Source: Lepas anatifera (taxonomy: Eukaryota; Arthropoda; Thecostraca; Lepadidae). Taken from it: a DNA stretch of 64,000 nt. The stretch covers positions 1-64,000 of the forward strand of contig JAOTON010001055.1 in the NCBI GenBank assembly GCA_034440635.1, written 5' to 3'. Positions within the stretch are counted from its first letter, which is position 1. Each line of letters begins with the position of its first letter. Below, one piece after another: positions 1-12,047 of this stretch. The notes beneath the pieces are model-generated. The model had not been told where the DNA came from and ran no database searches. It worked only from the letters and a program-made list of their open reading frames with translations. The position numbers were made by a program, and so were the translations under genes.

Positions 1-187
1 GATGTTATTAGTCGTGCTGATCTGTTTTGTAGTCTCTCGGGTCTCTGGCTGTCATGTAAAGTCAATAGTCCGTCATAATAATGTCTGCGTGGTCAAAGTA
101 GGGCATTACGTAGGTAAGGTAAATCGTGTTGTACGGGTTGGCCTTCTGGGACAAGTAGGGGCAACTGGGTACAGTGGGTAGCAAGCG

Positions 188-904
188 TCATACTTTGGCT
201 TTTTTTTTAACTATATCGTTAACATGTTCATGGAATCTCAAATCATTGGAAAATGTCATTCCCAGATGCTTGTTTTTAGCGGCGACCGGAATGACTAGAC
301 TGTCAAAAAATAGTTTTTGGAATGGTTTTTTGTCTCCGGTAGGAAAATGCTTTTGTTGTATTGTTTTTGAGCCGTTGAACGTGATAAGCCAATCCTGACC
401 GTATTGTTGAATTATATTTTTAAGTCGTTTTGAGAGATTCTTGCCTAATACGAAAGGAAAATTTTCCATGTTGTGGCTGCCAAAAAGAAAGGGATTGTCG
501 TCTGCAAAAACATCATTTGATTGTTGTTTTTCCCGATAAAGCCATTTAAGTATAATACGCGAGCAGGGGGCCCTGCACAGAACCCTGTGGACAACTCGTA
601 TTAAAGATGACAGTGAGGATTTAGAATCATTAATGAATACACACTGTTTTCAGTCGATCAGAGAGGAACGTAACCATGGTAAAGATCAGTCGGTCCAAAT
701 TCTCGTTCTTACATTTGAATAATAGGTCCCTTGTGCCATTTTCTCAAAATAGCGTGATATGTCTAAATACAGTATTGTTTTGAGTCTTGTGGCTTTTGTC
801 CCAACGTCGTCATTGCCAGGTGTGGGTAAGGTAAAATGAACCTTAAGGTGTGTGCTGCCACCTGGTCTGCTTACTTTGCTCTGTCTTTCCGTCAACAAGG
901 TCAT
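188..904 (-). pseudogene. Decayed non-LTR retrotransposon reverse transcriptase fragment
   Basis: Read on the minus strand, this stretch carries broken reverse-transcriptase motifs in the expected order. A PQGSVQGPLL block lies near 590-560, an FADD catalytic box near 518-500, and a frame at 469-188 contains W-L-I-T-F-N and LGMTFSNDLRFHEHVN, typical of the RT thumb of jockey/CR1-like LINEs. Stops and frame changes separate the blocks, so the copy is dead. No endonuclease domain is visible, and the element probably continues beyond the left window edge only as its 3' tail. The family assignment is by motif only. Confidence 0.6.
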
Positions 905-1440
905 GCTGTGTTAAATGGCCGTAGATTTTCTTATGTGAAAATTATTTTTCAAAACTTTCGATAAAGAGCAAAGCAAACTAATTGGTCTATAATTGGCTGC
1001 ATCGGCTAAACATGCTAAAACTGTGGGAATAAGATTTTGGTATTGAATGCGTTTCAAATGGAAATGTTTACCCAGCATGTTTACTGTCCAAGTGCATGGT
1101 TAAAATGATTGAATTGTATGTATTTGTAGTCCTTTTTCCCGTAATGATAACTATTTTTTAAAAATTATTTCATAGAATTTCAAACTATATAATGAGTTGA
1201 CTTATGCTGATAGCTTAACTCACAGTTTCGGTTATTAACCATGATCACAGTGAGGTGTAACATTGAATAAATCATACGACATACAGTGGCCGATTTTGCT
1301 ATTTTAATTCTCATTCGTTTCGATACAGCGTGTATCGGTCGACTGCATGTCTTTGGCTGAATTCAGCATTCCCCAGAATGATTGATGAGTGTTAATCTCA
1401 GGTTTTTCATCCCATATTTCAAGGAATCGGATAATTTCTC
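905..1440. other. No gene seen
   Basis: AT-rich sequence between the decayed reverse transcriptase and the foldback element. I see no open frame with coding character, no tandem repeat and no RNA gene. The first part may be more of the 5' side of the decayed LINE. Confidence 0.4.
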
Positions 1441-1444
1441 CCAT

Positions 1445-2750
1445 ATGTCATTAAATGTATTTCTTGATGCTGATGTTTTCTGGTTTGGGATGAGTGTTGT
1501 GGTGATGTGTTTTTCCAATATTTGCCGCAGGCGGTCTTTTCTTTCTCATATCTTGCGTCGGCAAGGTGCTCATTCCTCATTACACCGATTGAGACCGCCT
1601 GCGGTATTCCAAGACGCCTGCGGCAAATATTGGAACATACACCACCACAACACTCATACAAAACCAGAAAACACCAGCATCAAGAAATACAAGTCTAACG
1701 CCATATATTGTCAACAGTACAATGCTTGCAGACCCAGTCATTGATGACTCCCGAAGAGTGACATAGTCCACCCGCCTTGCAGGAAGTGCAAGCGCGCCGG
1801 CCAGCAGAGCATGTGGGTGGTTTGAGTGCAGAACGAACCAGCTTTTTGCTTGACGGTATTCGGATTCGTCCAGGCAGCCCGTACACCCAGGCCGCTCTTC
1901 TTCAGGTTGCTGTTGATGGTGTACGTCTGTCTGCCATATATGAAAGGCAGTTGTATTCTTTTAAAGCTTGTTTTTTCCCGATGTGCTCCTGGTCACGGTG
2001 CTGCTTTTGTTGGGGTTCGGTTCCTTGGTCTAAAAGACGACAAGTACAGCACTAACCTTCATGCAAAACGACGTCATCAGGAGTCCCTTTTCACTTTACT
2101 TCCAGCCCGGCCGATGCAAACAAAAAGGCAGTGCTGACCTAACAGTTCCAACGTGCGACCCGCCTTTCAAGTGACGACAAAAGCAAAAACACGCAGTATT
2201 CAAAGACTAACACGATCTTCAAAAAGTAATGGATACCAATATTCGATGATAACAGAGCTATTAGCAGCTCTGCTATCAACCGCAACCAGACACAACAGCA
2301 AGACCAAGGCCAAAGAAAACATCATGAAAAAACAGCGTAAGAAGAATACGATTGCCTTTCATAGATGACAGCCTGACGCTTACACCATCAACAGCATCCT
2401 GAAGAATGGCTGCCTGGACGAATCCAAATACTGTCAGAGCGAGAGCTAGTTGTTCTGCACTCAAACCAGCCAAATGTCCCGCTGGCCGGCGCGATTCAAT
2501 ACCTGCAAGGCGGGTCAGACAGGACTATGTCACTCTTCCGGAGTCATCTATAAAATGTGCTCCAACCTTTGTACTGCCTGACAACCTATACGTGGGAGAG
2601 GCGGGGGAGAGCTCAGAATTCGGTATTATGAGCACCTTGAGCCGACGCAAGATAAGAGAGTTAGAGAGACCGCCTGGGGCAAACAGTTGAAAGTACACCA
2701 CCACAGCACTAATCCCAAGCCAAAAACATCGGCATGAAGATCCCTGAGAA
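1445..2750. mobile_element. Complex foldback element (nested inverted repeats)
   Basis: Several arms of the same sequence face each other. About 1459-1535 is the reverse complement of about 1618-1692 (shared core CAAATATTGG with CCGCCTGCGG). A related third arm lies near 2665-2745 (ACCACCACAGCACTAATCCC). A larger pair is about 1745-2000 against about 2290-2555, sharing CCGGCCAGC, TTTGAGTGCAGAAC and GGATTCGTCCAGGCAG in opposite orientation. The organisation resembles foldback or Galileo-like elements. No transposase is visible and the ends are not sharply defined. Confidence 0.55.
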
Positions 2751-2759
2751 ATCAAATAC

Positions 2760-4835
2760 ATGACGTCCGAAGTGAAAGATCTACGAGTCCTTGGAAATAC
2801 GGGATAAAAAATCAGGGATTAACATTCAACAATAATCCTGGTAAATGCTCGAATTGAACCAAGTACATGCCGACCGCAGAGACGCTCTGTAACGAAATGA
2901 ATGACACGAGAAGTGCAAAATAAAATCGTATTCTGTATGTCGTGTGATTACTCGTTGTTGCATGCCACTGTGATAATGGTTTATCAACGAAACTGTCAGG
3001 TCAAGTAAATAAGTGGACTCATTCAATGATTTGTAATTCTAGAAATGATAAAAATCTTTACCATTGAGACAAAGAGCCATAAGTAGGTACAAACAATTTA
3101 AAATCAATGTCGCAACTGCAGGAATCCTTCCGCCATATTTCCACTTTTAGTATTTCCTAATGTAGCTATTCACGTTGCCTGCATATTTCTATCAAGTTGT
3201 GAGGTACAGAGAGAAAATAAAAATAGGTTGAATATGTGCAGACCTGTTATATCTAAAATATTATAATGATATTCTGATGGGAGCGGTAATTTGCGATTAA
3301 AAAAGATATGATGCTCATGCTAAGACAGGCAATAAATTTTAATTTCAGCTGCTGCTTTAGGACACGTGCAGCTATTAAAATACATTTTGGCGCATCAGTA
3401 CCCCGTGAAGAGTTCTAATACATACTTATAGATACGTATCAAAATACCTTATGACCTGCAGGAGCTTGTGGACCTTCATGACAAGACTGTTTAAAACAGT
3501 GGAGGGAGGTAGCCGGAACACATCAAGAGAATCTCCGCCTCTCAAAGCATCGCCATCAACGGGAGGATAGCACGCAACGCAGAAGGCGAGTCATCTGTCC
3601 CCCGTGAGCAGCGACCGGGTGTTGCAGGATTCCTGGTTTCCGGCTTAAGCACTATGAAGGAGTTCCGCCTGCCTGGTGAGCGCCTCTCCCACCGACGGCA
3701 CCTTCATGTCATCCTATTGGTAAGTGTGTGAAGACATTTCCAGCTGCGATCCTAATGGTTAGTCTGTTTAATGGTCGGGTTTTATCCGCAGTTAGTATTT
3801 TTCTCTTGTTCTATTTTTTCATTGTTTTATCAGATTGCTTTGTTTTTGTTGGTTGTGCCTGCATATTTCTCTGCAGAGTGTTTCAGAATGAATGTTCTTT
3901 AAGTGATACACTGGAAAAAATGAACACAAGGAGGATGTGTCTTCCGTTGAGCAGTTTTATGAAGTATATACTCCAACACAGGTTTTGAGATTGTAAATTT
4001 AATGGAACTACAACATGGCTGTGCTCTTCAAGAATGGTACCAAATTAAAATACCGGTCCAGATCGTGTTAAGTCTCAACCAACATAGCAATATGGTGTCA
4101 GATATCTGAATTCTGTTTGTTGATGGTGCACATGTATATTTTGAAAATTGGACAAGCTTGTTAGCCATTGGTATTGAACTTAAGTTTGAAAGTAAATATC
4201 ACCTTGGTAAAATGCGTAATGACAACTTTTTACCTAAAACTGACACAAAATTGCCGTTTTATCTTCTGACATCTTCACTGGAAACAAGTGTGAGACGGAA
4301 ATACTGACACACGCGGGGAGTTTAAACGTGTTGCATTGACACTCCTACGTACTTCTTTCCAAAGTTTAATGCTAGGATATGTGTAAGAGATATGTGCTAC
4401 ACAACATGAATGTTCATCAAATAATGCGTAAGTAAAGTAAAGTAAGGTGCAGCAAGATATTTTGAATTTTTTCGACTATGTCACACATTATTGTTATCGT
4501 TACCATTATTGTCTCGCATTACCGTCTCTGGCTATCAGTTTCACCCCCGGCTCATCACTGTCACTGCCGGTTTATCACTTCTACGTTGATTCGGACCGCT
4601 CCTGGCTCAGGACTACCGCACCTGTCTTGAAGTTTAAAGTTTTATTCGAAAGAGATCCACATACATGACAGGGCTTTTCACTCATCTATGAATATTGCAG
4701 GAGACACATTGACTTTGAAACGTTGCATTTGCTGAGCCCAATTTTTATTGGAGTTTTAAATTTTTTCTAACAAAATGCACAGATACAGGGTGAGGTGGCA
4801 AGGGGCGTGCCCCAGAGGCATTAAAAAACTATGTC
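2760..4835. other. No gene seen
   Basis: About 2 kb of AT-rich DNA with only short frames of unlikely composition. A frame near 3728-3988 is Phe/Leu/Cys-rich and resembles a chance read-through of T-rich sequence. No repeat array or RNA gene was recognised. Confidence 0.4.
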
Positions 4836-5866
4836 TTAACCCTCGCCACTTTCACCGGGGGCCATCGATGGCCCCTAAGATTTTCGAGATAGCAGAAAAA
4901 CGACGAAACGCAGCACCGCGTTTGAGGGCTCTATCTCTCACCGCATCATTTTCCCACCATCCCTAAAAAAAATTTTTCTCCGGGTCACTAAAGGTCAGGT
5001 CACCAGGCGAGGTCAACCAAGGTCACCTCACTTCAACTTTGAAGCTCTATAAAAAGCTACATTTCTTAGTCGATCAATTTGAAACTTGCTACAATTCATG
5101 ACCCTTCCAGGGTCTACATAGTGTATATCCGGGATTTTTCGATTTGGTGACCTGAGGTCAGGTCACGAGGCGACCTCTCCCATTGGAAAAGCATGGGGAA
5201 AAGCTGTCTTATGATCTAAAAGCCGCAAAAATGATTGCAGATACTCAGACTGCTCAGAACAGCGTTTTCTGACACCCTTTCACGGATCCCATGCTTCATA
5301 TTTGCTCTTTGACTTTTCCAAGGTCATCCATAGGTCACCAGGGGTCAAAAACAGTATTTTGACAATAACTTTTTGCCTAATTAAGATAGGAGCGCTGAAA
5401 CAAACACCATCGTGTTTGCCTTGTCACTGGCTTTCATTTGATATACGGCAAGGTTACTTTCTGACCTTTCGTGACCTCAGATCACATTAGGTCACGAGGT
5501 GACTTCTGGAGGTCAAACCACTGGCGGAAGGTCTTTACGCTCCGCATAGCGGAAAAGGGACTGCCACTTTCCTATAAAATGTACTTAACCAGATCTCAAT
5601 AGATCTAATGGCATTGGAGTTATGCTCAGTTTTCTTAAGCTTTGCATATTTGAGTGAAAATATCCTATCGTGACCTTTCTTGACCTCTGGAGGTCAAACC
5701 ATTGACCTGAGCGTTTAAACATGCGAAGTAATTTCTTACTGAATTCACGCGAGCTTTCTAATGCACTTTGCAGATTTGCGCTAACCCCCATATTCTCGGA
5801 GTTAGAGGGGGCATCGATGGCCCCCGTGGGGCGAAGGTGGCGCCTGACCCCCGGTGGGGCGCGGGC
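4836..5866. mobile_element. piggyBac-like non-autonomous element, copy 1 (about 1.03 kb)
   Basis: This begins TTAACCCTCGCC followed by CACCGGGGGCCATCGATGG and ends GGTGGGGCGCGGG. It is colinear with a second copy at 35993-37022 over its whole length. Its ends are inverted repeats of each other (TAACCC..CG and CG..GGG(TTA)). Copy 2 keeps TTAA at both ends, the piggyBac target site; here the right TTAA has decayed to GCTTCG. The interior has no transposase and is dense in AGGTCA/TGACCT hexamers. The superfamily call rests on the ends only. Confidence 0.6.
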
Positions 5867-5869
5867 TTC

Positions 5870-6360
5870 GTATTTTTCAAGAATCTTTGAAATGATTGTT
5901 CGGGATCCACTCATGGCCTCCCAGTGAACGAATGCCGCATACAGAATGCTAATATTTTTTAACAATTAATTATCTTTAAGCTATTTATTGGTTCTCATAT
6001 ACGGGGATCAAAACCTCCTTTCTTGCTATTCCCGGCTGGGATTTGAAACTGGGTTAGTGGCGTGAGAGCCGAGTGCCCTACAGCGCCTCTACGTCCATAC
6101 ACTGAGCTGATTTTTGTTTTGTTCCGTCAACCCGATGCTCTCAATTTAATCAAAACTATGCTAACAAATTTTCGCTCGTACATTCGTAAAACAGTCCATT
6201 TTCACAGGATCTGTAAAGCAGAAGCCCGGCCTCAGGAGCACCGGAGGAGTTGTCGACAAGTTGGTAACCGTCTGGCTCACTAACTACCGCGACCAAGACG
6301 GTTAGCGCAACAACCGCAGCCACGGTGGAAGCAGCGACAACGGCGGCCGGCGCCAAAGAA
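5870..6360. other. No gene seen
   Basis: Unique-looking AT-rich sequence between the piggyBac-like element and a 36-bp tandem repeat. No frame here has convincing coding character. Confidence 0.35.
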
Positions 6361-6505
6361 TCGACGGTGGTGCCACCAGTGACCGGGATCGGAGTACCGA
6401 CGGTGGCGCCACCAGTGATCGCAGTGGTAGCTTCGATGGTAATGCCACCAGCGACCACAGTGGCAGCATCGATAGTGACGCCATCAGTGGTTACAGTCGG
6501 GCTAT
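6361..6505. repeat. 36-bp tandem repeat, about 4 copies
   Basis: Four diverged units start GACGGTGGTGCCACCAGTGA, GACGGTGGCGCCACCAGTGA, GATGGTAATGCCACCAGCGA and GATAGTGACGCCATCAGTGG, spaced 36 bp apart. Because 36 is a multiple of three, both strands stay open. The minus strand reads a Thr/Val/Ala/Gly-rich 12-residue repeat that could be coding, but no flanking exon signals support it. Confidence 0.6.
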
Positions 6506-7264
6506 TGCCTGCTCTGTATCTCAATCCAGTGGGGAGAACACGTATAATTGTGGAGATGCAGAATCCCGGATTGCTGGGAGGTCAGGACCCCTGAAGTTTT
6601 GGTCTTACACTTACTTTGTATTTGAATTGCGTCGCAGTGCCAGCGTTAACCCATCCAGAACCCACCTGAATCAAGAAGGGATCACCAGCTTTGCCTCCAT
6701 AAACTATGCAGCGTAAATTTTGTGTTTTTATCCCCCCTCTCTTCCCAGGCTCTTTGTCACCCATCGGTCATATGTTAAGCTTGATGACATTGTGTGTGGA
6801 TCCCACCGTCCTTTGTGTCACTTAATTCATAGATAGCCCTTTTATCCTTCATCCAAGAGGAATTTTGATACTTTCATGCAGCACCGGTTGTTCTCTGTTT
6901 TGAGCTATCCATGTTTTATTGTGTGATAGTTTTACTTGTTGGCATCTTTGTGCATGTTTGCTTAGAACGTTGATGTTTGGAAGTGCCTAGGAGATAAAAA
7001 GTATAGAAAGCTCTGAAATAAATGCTTAGCAGCATTTTTACTGTTTTAGTTGCTATAAGTGAGGGTAAAAATAACAAAATGGAAAAAATGTTTGAATTTT
7101 GTCGCGTATCTCCCTTTAACGACTTGCCACTGAATGTAATGAGCTGGAACGTTCACAAAATGTGTGCAGGGCAAAACCACTGATCCATGAGTTGTACATG
7201 ATCTAAATATTGGTCAAATGTAGTTAGGGTGCATTTAGCTTTTGTCGTGAAACTCTGATTTAAG
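6506..7264. other. No gene seen
   Basis: No convincing exon, repeat or RNA gene is visible. A short T/G-rich stretch precedes the degenerate repeat at 7330. Confidence 0.35.
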
Positions 7265-7329
7265 GTGTTCATGCGACATGTTTGCCTTTTGGTGCATCTA
7301 AGTATGGGGCTTCATAATGGGAGAGGAAT

Positions 7330-7700
7330 CATGACGGAATTCATATGGGAAGCATATGGGATGCATATGTACAAACCCACATCAGCACCACCCGGAAACC
7401 AAATGACATGCATATGTACGGATCTACATCGATACCACATGGAAACCATATTGCCAGCATTTGGGAGGAGGGGTTCACACAGATACCACCTAGAAACCAT
7501 ATGGAAAGTATCTGTATTGGCCCGCATCGGCACCACATAGAAACCATATACTCTCTACCGCTCTGAACCCACCTGCATACCATCAGGAGCCCATTTCATT
7601 CCCATCTTCCAAGGCCCTTATGGAACCCATCTGGAACCCGCGGCCACTTCCATATGATCCCCACATGGTCGACCCATGTAGGGCCCACATAGAACAAGTG
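7330..7700. repeat. Degenerate tandem repeat with CACCACATGGAAACCATATG-like core
   Basis: Variants of CATATG, CCCACAT, GATACCACATGGAAACC and GCACCACATAGAAACC recur at irregular spacing of about 50-60 bp. The units are too diverged for an exact copy number. They keep several frames open on both strands, which explains the cluster of short overlapping frames here. Confidence 0.5.
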
Positions 7701-7769
7701 GGCAGCCCACCCGCACTACGCATATTTCCCACATGGGCATGTTTGCTGGGTCCCGGGAAGAATGCCCCC

Positions 7770-8095
7770 CCGACTGGTAATCCTGGATCCGCCTATGACT
7801 AGTGACCTGTATATATAAACAGCCCAATTACAATAACTTTGGGTAAAATTTAATCTTATTTACGGGTTTCAATGGGGTGAGTCAGAGGCGTAGCCAGGGA
7901 ATTTTTTTACGGGGGGACAGGAGTGGTCCGGCAATGAGGACAAGGGGAGGGGGAAGAGTTGGTACTTGGCGGATGTAGGGTACAAGAAGGCACTTGGTCC
8001 TCCAATAGCCAATGGGGAGCACATTCCACGTCCATGCTGCTTTCGACGCCCATGACTGCAACTGTTAGAGCGATCGGCGCGTGTTGCATTTAGGC
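7770..8095. mobile_element. hAT-like MITE end fragments
   Basis: CCTGGATCCGCCTATG near 7783-7798 is the right terminus of the CATAGGCGGATCCAGG family seen at 49600. CAGAGGCGTAGCCAGGGA from about 7884 is a typical left terminus of a related family. Neither is paired with an opposite end that I can place confidently, so these are called as fragments. Confidence 0.4.
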
Positions 8096-8099
8096 CTTG

Positions 8100-8730
8100 A
8101 GCAGCGGCTATAATCGGGCTCTGAGGTGCGATATTTCCTACTATCGTTACTGTTTCCGTATTTGCCCAAACCCAATCCTTTCATCCCGTATGTCGTTTTA
8201 TTGGTTTTTATTCTCGCTCGGTCCTGTCATGTTTCTCTTTTACAGTATTGCGGATGAGTAAAAACTGTAGAAGGATTGCCAGACTAGTATACTTTTTAGT
8301 ATAACATACCAAATGCTACTAGGTTTGTCAACATATTTCACTTCACAGACATTAAAGTGCAAAAAAGTGTATTCCATGGCTCTTTTCTTAAATGTTTAAA
8401 CTTGATTTATCCACAAAGCTTAAATTTTAACCTCAAAATAAGGAGATGTTTCCTTTCTTAGTAGATACCAAGAAAACAACCAAAATTTTACTAGTAGAAA
8501 ACTTGAACCAACCTGGGATTCTAGGGCCTTGAAAAATAATAAGGTGCGGTGGAGCACGGATTCGTAATATACAAAGCAATAGAGACTGAGACACTGCTAA
8601 TATACTATTGGTGAACCATACCGGGTGGTACCACACAAAGTGATAATGGAGTAATCGGTGGTATATGAAGATTGATGGAAATAGGAAAAGTAGGGTCTTT
8701 GGTTTTAAGTTTGGTTTTTTATTGTGTGGG
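8100..8730. other. No gene seen
   Basis: AT-rich sequence leading into the LINE. It may include degenerate 5' parts of that element, but no motif is readable. Confidence 0.3.
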
Positions 8731-8837
8731 GGCTATTTTTGTATTATCGTAGGAGAAGGGGCGACATGATTCGGTACGGGTTGACATGAAGGGGCCGCAC
8801 TGGTTTCATCCAAAGCGTTCGTGCAAATCACAGCTCC

Positions 8838-10370
8838 TAGAAGCCATGGAAGACTGGAGTCGGCAAATTGAGGAAGGCCACCCCATAGACACTGTGTACT
8901 TAGATTTCCAAAAGGCATTCGACTCGGTCCCGCATGGGCACCTGCTAACCAAATAAGAAGGGTATGGTGTAAAGGGGAGGCTGCTAGCCTGGTTGAGAGC
9001 ATTTCTCACGGGTCGCCGCCGGCAGGTGGTGGTTGGCTCTTTAGCTTCTGACTGGGTGCATGTTACCAGTGGCGCCCTGCAGGGCTCAGTGCTGGGCCCC
9101 ATGTTGTTCCTTGTCTATATCAATGACCTGCCAGATACCTTCACCTCAGGCATCAAAATCTTTGCGGACAACACCAAGCTCTATGCCAGAGCCGACTCCT
9201 CCACTCTTGTTGCATCCCTCCACCAGTCTGCAAAGTATGGCAGCAGGCCAGACGAGTCACACCAGCCGTCTAAAATTTTCGCACTGCCAGCCACCAAAAA
9301 TTCACACCAATCTGCCTTATATCAGTGAGAAAAATGCACCCATTTCTATCGACAGAATGCAATGCTACCTCTTATTGGTTAGTTAGTTAAGGACTTTTTT
9401 ATTAGGTGCCCTACTGTGTCTTTATAACCATTCAGGCATTATATGTTTGGTTTTTAGTGTCACCTTCCTCGCACCAGTCTCACAAATTCGCACCAGGTTT
9501 ATAAAATTTCAAAATTATAAAATTCACAAACTGGTCAGAAGTCTGGCAACTACCATTCAATACCGCCAAGTGCTCTGTGTTACGCATTGGTACAAGTAAC
9601 CCCAACATCAGTTACACCATGCAGGGAAATACACTTCAAGAAGTCAGTGTGGAGAGAGACCTAGGAGTCCTGATCGACGCCACCCTGAAGTTCCGGGACC
9701 ATGCTGCCTCTGCCGCCTCCAAGGGCAATCAGATTCTGGCGGTAATTAGGAGATCCTTCCGCAAGATTGACCGGACATCACTACCACTTCTATACAAGAC
9801 ACTCGTGCGCCCACATCTCGAATATGGAAACCTGACCTGGGGCCCGTTTAATCGTGCGGACCAACGAATGCTCGAGAAAGTCCAGCGACGGGCAACTAGA
9901 CTGGTGAGACCCATTCGCCACCTGCCATATAGCGAGCGACTCAAAACCCTGGAAATCCCTACGCTGTACTACAGACGCAGTCGCGGCGATATGATTCGGC
10001 TCTACCAGATCCTCCATGCCATGCTGGACGTCGACCCGGCTCAGCTTTTTGAAAGAGACAGGGACTCCCTGCACGAGAGGACATCCTTTCAAACTACTTA
10101 AACCAAGAGCTGTAACAAGAGTACGACGGCAGGCCTTCGAGTCAGAACGGTCCAACGACTGGAATTCTCTACCAGCTGATGTGGTCTGCGCTCCCACCTT
10201 GAATACCTTCAAGGCACGCCTCGATAACCACTGGACTGTGCACATGTACACATGTCCTGACACCGACTAACTCTGAAATTGCGCACATGAGCTCGCTGCG
10301 ACCGGACTCTACAGGCTCTCCGATGCCTCCCAAGGTCCGTATCCCTAAGGTACAAGGTACAAGGTACAAA
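8838..10370 (+). pseudogene. LINE reverse transcriptase, copy 1 (CR1/jockey-like, 5' truncated)
   Basis: The reading frame, with breaks, shows LDFQKAFDSVPHGHLL, then a stop, then LQGSVLGP..YINDLP, then FADNTKLY. After an insertion-like break (9224-9508) come ERDLGVLID, RRSF, LVRPHLEYGN, VQRRATRL and RGDMIRLYQI. These are the palm and thumb of a non-LTR retrotransposon reverse transcriptase. The active-site box reads FADN where FADD is expected, so the second catalytic Asp is gone. The 3' tail ends in a short repeat, AAGGTACAAGGTACAAGGTA, near 10348-10370. Endonuclease and 5' regions are absent. Confidence 0.8.
9224..9508. repeat. Left arm of 280-bp inverted repeat
   Basis: This segment is the reverse complement of 10520-10790 at moderate identity. 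Shared blocks include CTGCAAAGTATG, GCAGGCCAGA, AAAAATTCACACCAA and CACCAGTCTCACAAATT. It interrupts the LINE frame between the FADN box and the ERDLGVLID block. It contains repeated GTGTGAATTT/AAATTCGCACC motifs. Confidence 0.65.
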
Positions 10371-10527
10371 TTCGCACCACTCGCTCCTGTCTCCAAGGGC
10401 ACTCGCACCAACAATATCTCATCGAAAATGCCATACTTTGCACACTGGTCTCTCCAGGCAGACCTGGATAGAAGAGATCTCGTCAGAGCAAATGCCCTTG
10501 GAGACAGGAGCAAGTGGTGTGAATTTT
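10368..10527. repeat. Palindrome with 39-bp arms
   Basis: Left arm 10368-10406 (core CTCCTGTCTCCAAGGGCA) is the reverse complement of right arm 10488-10527 (core TGCCCTTGGAGACAGGAG), separated by about 80 bp. The transcript or single strand could form a stable hairpin. It lies between the LINE 3' tail and the right arm of the larger inverted repeat. Confidence 0.65.
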
Positions 10528-10790
10528 ATAAACCTGGTGCAAATTTGTGAGACTGGTGTGAGGAAGGTGGCAATTAAACCAAACAAATAATGGCTAAATT
10601 AAGACAGAGGAGGGGGCTTGAGAAAAAGTCCTTAACTTATAACAGAGGTAGCGTTGCATCATGTGGGTATGAATGGGTGTGTTTTTCCCCTGGTATGTGG
10701 ACATTTGGTGTGAATTTTTAGGCTGCTGGTGCGAGAATTTAAGATGGCTCGTGTGACTCATCTGGCCTGCTGTCATACTTTGCAGGCTGG
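10520..10790. repeat. Right arm of 280-bp inverted repeat
   Basis: Reverse complement of 9224-9508. It abuts the readable start of LINE copy 2, so the same short element, or two LINE copies in opposite orientation, sits at the same point of two LINE copies. Confidence 0.6.
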
Positions 10791-12047
10791 AGCATGGGCT
10801 CTGTAGCAGGCAGATCAGAGGCTCTTCCTGGGAAAGGGCACTGGATTGGTCCTCCACTTGGCAGATGCCCTTCAACTTAAGCAAATGCGGCATGCTCCAC
10901 TTAGGAAACAACAACCAAGAGCACAGCTATGAAATGGACAGGGGAAAAGTCCAGGGACAAGAGGTTGAGAAGGACCTGGGAGTTTTTGTGGATAGAGACC
11001 TGAAATTTCGATGCTAGGCAGCCACAGCAACCTCTAAAGCATCCAGAGTACTGGCGATTTTGAGGAGGTCTTTTTCCAACATCGATACTTTCACACTCCT
11101 GCTACTCTACAAAACTATGGTGCGCCCACTGCTCGAATACGGAAACTCTGTCTGGGGACCATTTAACAGGGCAGGTCAGAGGCTTTTTTAAATTTTTTTG
11201 TCCCCTTCCTGGGAACATTTTTTGTTAGTAGCTTAGTCTCATTCATACAGCGCACTCACACTATGTATGTACAGAGCGGAAGTTTCCATTTGCCAGCACC
11301 CTAACGGGACAGTGGCACTGCACTCAGCGGGCCATAGGCTGCTCCGGTCTCCCCAAGCCACAGCGCCCTACATAGGCCAAGCCCTCACATGAGGGCCGCG
11401 GGCGGGAGACCAGACTGGTGGATCACTTTAAAGGTTGATCAGGCCCGTGCATGCACAAACAGGGACGCCCGGCTGGCACGGTGTTGATTCCACTGCAGCG
11501 GCGCACACTCCCCAGTGTTCCCCTATTTCCTGGGTAGGAGGCGGCCGCGGAAAAGGCTGCCACAGGTCAGCCTTGGTACAGGGGCCTTCCACATCCAAGC
11601 ATGGCGCTTTTGCCACCTGCGTGAAGGGGTTGGCCAGATCAGAGGCTTATTGAAAGGTGCCAACATCGAGCCACCCTCATGGTACCATCCCTGAGAGGAT
11701 ACTCATATGAGGACAGACTGCGTGCACTCAATCTACCCTCTCTCTACCATCGTCGACTCCGGGGGGACATGATAAGAGTTTATCAAATCTTACATGGCGC
11801 CATCGATCAGAACTACACCCAGTTCTTCCATCTTGATGGCCGATCTTGAACGTGTGGGCATGCTATGAAGTTGACGAAGCCGGATGCTGTCTCGCGCGTG
11901 CGTAGGGCGTCCTTCGGGGTCCGGATTGTGAACAGCTGGAATGCATTGCCAGTCCACGTGATAGCTGCTCCATTAAATAGGTTCAAGTCTCGGTTGGACA
12001 ATCACTGGGCCCGGCAGATGGTCCACGCCCCTGACGAAGACCGTTAA
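10791..12047 (+). pseudogene. LINE reverse transcriptase, copy 2, split by an insertion
   Basis: Before the insertion, frames give WQMPFNLSKCGMLHLG, EKDLGVFVDRDLKF and TMVRPLLEYGNSVWGPFNRA. After 11639 the same protein resumes with RGDMIRVYQILHGAID and SRVRRASFG..NSWNALPVHV. It is homologous to copy 1 with in-frame stops, for example after DLKFR. The insert 11186-11638 is flanked by the direct repeat TCAGAGGCTT. Confidence 0.75.
11176..11648 (-). mobile_element. 453-bp SINE-like insertion with 10-bp target duplication
   Basis: TCAGAGGCTT occurs at 11176-11185 and again at 11639-11648, exactly bracketing sequence foreign to the LINE. The insert begins with a T/A-rich run (TTTTAAATTTTTTTG), which read on the minus strand would be an A-rich 3' tail. 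This fits a retroposed SINE inserted in minus orientation. I see no clear tRNA A/B boxes. Confidence 0.7.

Noticed and set aside
6156..6524. 122-residue minus-strand Thr/Val/Ala/Gly frame as a gene
   Set aside because: It is driven by a 36-bp tandem repeat and open on both strands, with no splice or start support.
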